Positions 63,568 through 64,000 of a stretch of DNA of 64,000 nt are shown here, piece after piece (within the stretch, counting starts at the first letter, position 1; each line of letters begins with the position of its first letter). This stretch comes from CAWAYH01 sp963786195 (GTDB lineage: Bacteria; Acidobacteriota; Vicinamibacteria; Vicinamibacterales; 2-12-FULL-66-21): contig CAWAYH010000010.1 in NCBI GenBank assembly GCA_963786195.1, positions 248,001-312,000 of the forward strand, given 5' to 3'. Made by a program: the position numbers and the translations under genes. Below the pieces are notes generated by a model. That model had not been told where the DNA came from, did not search any database, and was given only the letters and a program-made list of their open reading frames with translations.

Positions 63568-64000
63568 TCAGCGCACGTGCCGGCCGCCGTCCACGCGGAT
63601 GGTCTCGCCGGTCACGAAACCGGATTCAAGGAGGAACCTGACAGCAGCGGCGATTTCGAGTTCACCGCCCCAGCGGCCCAGCGGCGTCGCCGCTTCGACG
63701 CTCTTGCTTTCTTCGTCAGCGGTGCCTTCGGGCGCGAGGATTGGCCCGGGCGCGATGGCGTTGACGAGGATCTGATCGCCCGCCAGCTCCAGCGCGAGCG
63801 CTTCGGTCAGCCCGATGACGCCTCGCTTCGCGACGTAGTACGGCAGGTAGCTCTTGTAGCGCGGACGACCGCTCGCGGAGATCCAGTCGCTGAAATTGAT
63901 GATGCGGCCGCCGCCGGCCGCACGCATGTGCGGCACCGCGGCGCGCGCGCAGAGAAACGCCGCTCGCAGATCGACGTTGACGACGGCGTCCCACTGCGCT
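63568..64000 (-). CDS. SDR-family oxidoreductase, 5'-truncated by window edge
   Basis: C-terminal 144 residues of a short-chain dehydrogenase. The frame is open to the window edge (AQWDAVVNVDLRAAFLCARA). GGRIINFSDWISASG holds the Ser region, YLPYYVAKRG the catalytic Tyr-x3-Lys, VNAIAPGPILAPEG the family NAIAPG, and FLLESGFVTGETIRVDGGRH the C-terminus, as in FabG-like reductases. The Rossmann N-terminus lies outside the window. It is followed 161 bp later, on the same strand, by the receiver-KaiB gene; whether they share a transcript is unclear. Confidence 0.88.
   Translation of the reverse strand, partial: AQWDAVVNVDLRAAFLCARAAVPHMRAAGGGRIINFSDWISASGRPRYKSYLPYYVAKRGVIGLTEALALELAGDQILVNAIAPGPILAPEGTADEESKSVEAATPLGRWGGELEIAAAVRFLLESGFVTGETIRVDGGRHVR

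Overview
The window is a GC-rich bacterial chromosome segment, most likely from an Acidobacteriota of the Vicinamibacteria type. The lineage call rests on gene families: two ADOP-type FtsX/MacB permeases (one behind a PadR regulator), a Ser/Thr kinase with a long TPR tail, a VWFA-related acidobacterial-domain protein, carboxypeptidase-regulatory-like TonB-type receptors, CadC-like winged-helix/TPR regulators and several secreted amidohydrolases. I see no rRNA, tRNA, prophage, IS element or CRISPR array.

Layout. 1-4 kb: PadR-ADOP pair and a kinase-TPR gene, all leftward. 4.2-11.1 kb: a rightward AddB/AddA-like helicase-nuclease pair. 11.1-16.2 kb: a leftward four-gene export operon (three HlyD-type adaptors, one MacB-type permease, no ATPase). 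16.4-21.2 kb: metH behind a fused ArsR-methyltransferase regulator. 21.3-25 kb: two alpha/beta hydrolases, oligoendopeptidase F and a secreted cyclophilin. 25.4-28.7 kb: a small Cys-rich protein and a large DUF349 protein. 28.8-31.5 kb: two amidohydrolases. 31.7-38.3 kb: an OmpR-type two-component pair divergent from a secreted protein and an outer-membrane receptor. 38.3-42 kb: an MFS transporter and a second ADOP permease. 42-52 kb: regulators, a phosphodiester glycosidase, a VWA protein, an LD-carboxypeptidase, and a methyltransferase coupled to a winged-helix/hydrolase/degenerate-cyclase fusion. 52-61 kb: a HEAT-cyclophilin fusion, an M49 dipeptidyl peptidase, a beta-CASP MBL protein, a D-cysteine desulfhydrase-like enzyme, a MetF-like protein and an aminotransferase. 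61-64 kb: kaiC, a receiver-KaiB fusion and the end of an SDR gene.

The most interesting locus is 61194-63406: a two-domain KaiC whose start overlaps the stop of a gene encoding a response-regulator receiver domain fused to a KaiB-like domain. KaiC keeps both Walker A motifs, both catalytic Glu pairs and the Ser-Thr phosphosite pair, but lacks the C-terminal tail that KaiA binds in cyanobacteria. This suggests a KaiA-free Kai module wired directly to two-component phosphotransfer. The second notable signal is a set of unrelated heptanucleotide repeat arrays in intergenic gaps, each with its own 7-bp word, often in both orientations and sometimes running into gene ends.

Many genes are broken by single-base indels, heavily at 2.8-6.4 kb and 55-61 kb and not at all in other stretches. 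Coding potential resumes in another frame each time, and operon-type start/stop overlaps are recovered once the shifts are corrected, so I treat these as probable sequence errors and give whole-gene coordinates.
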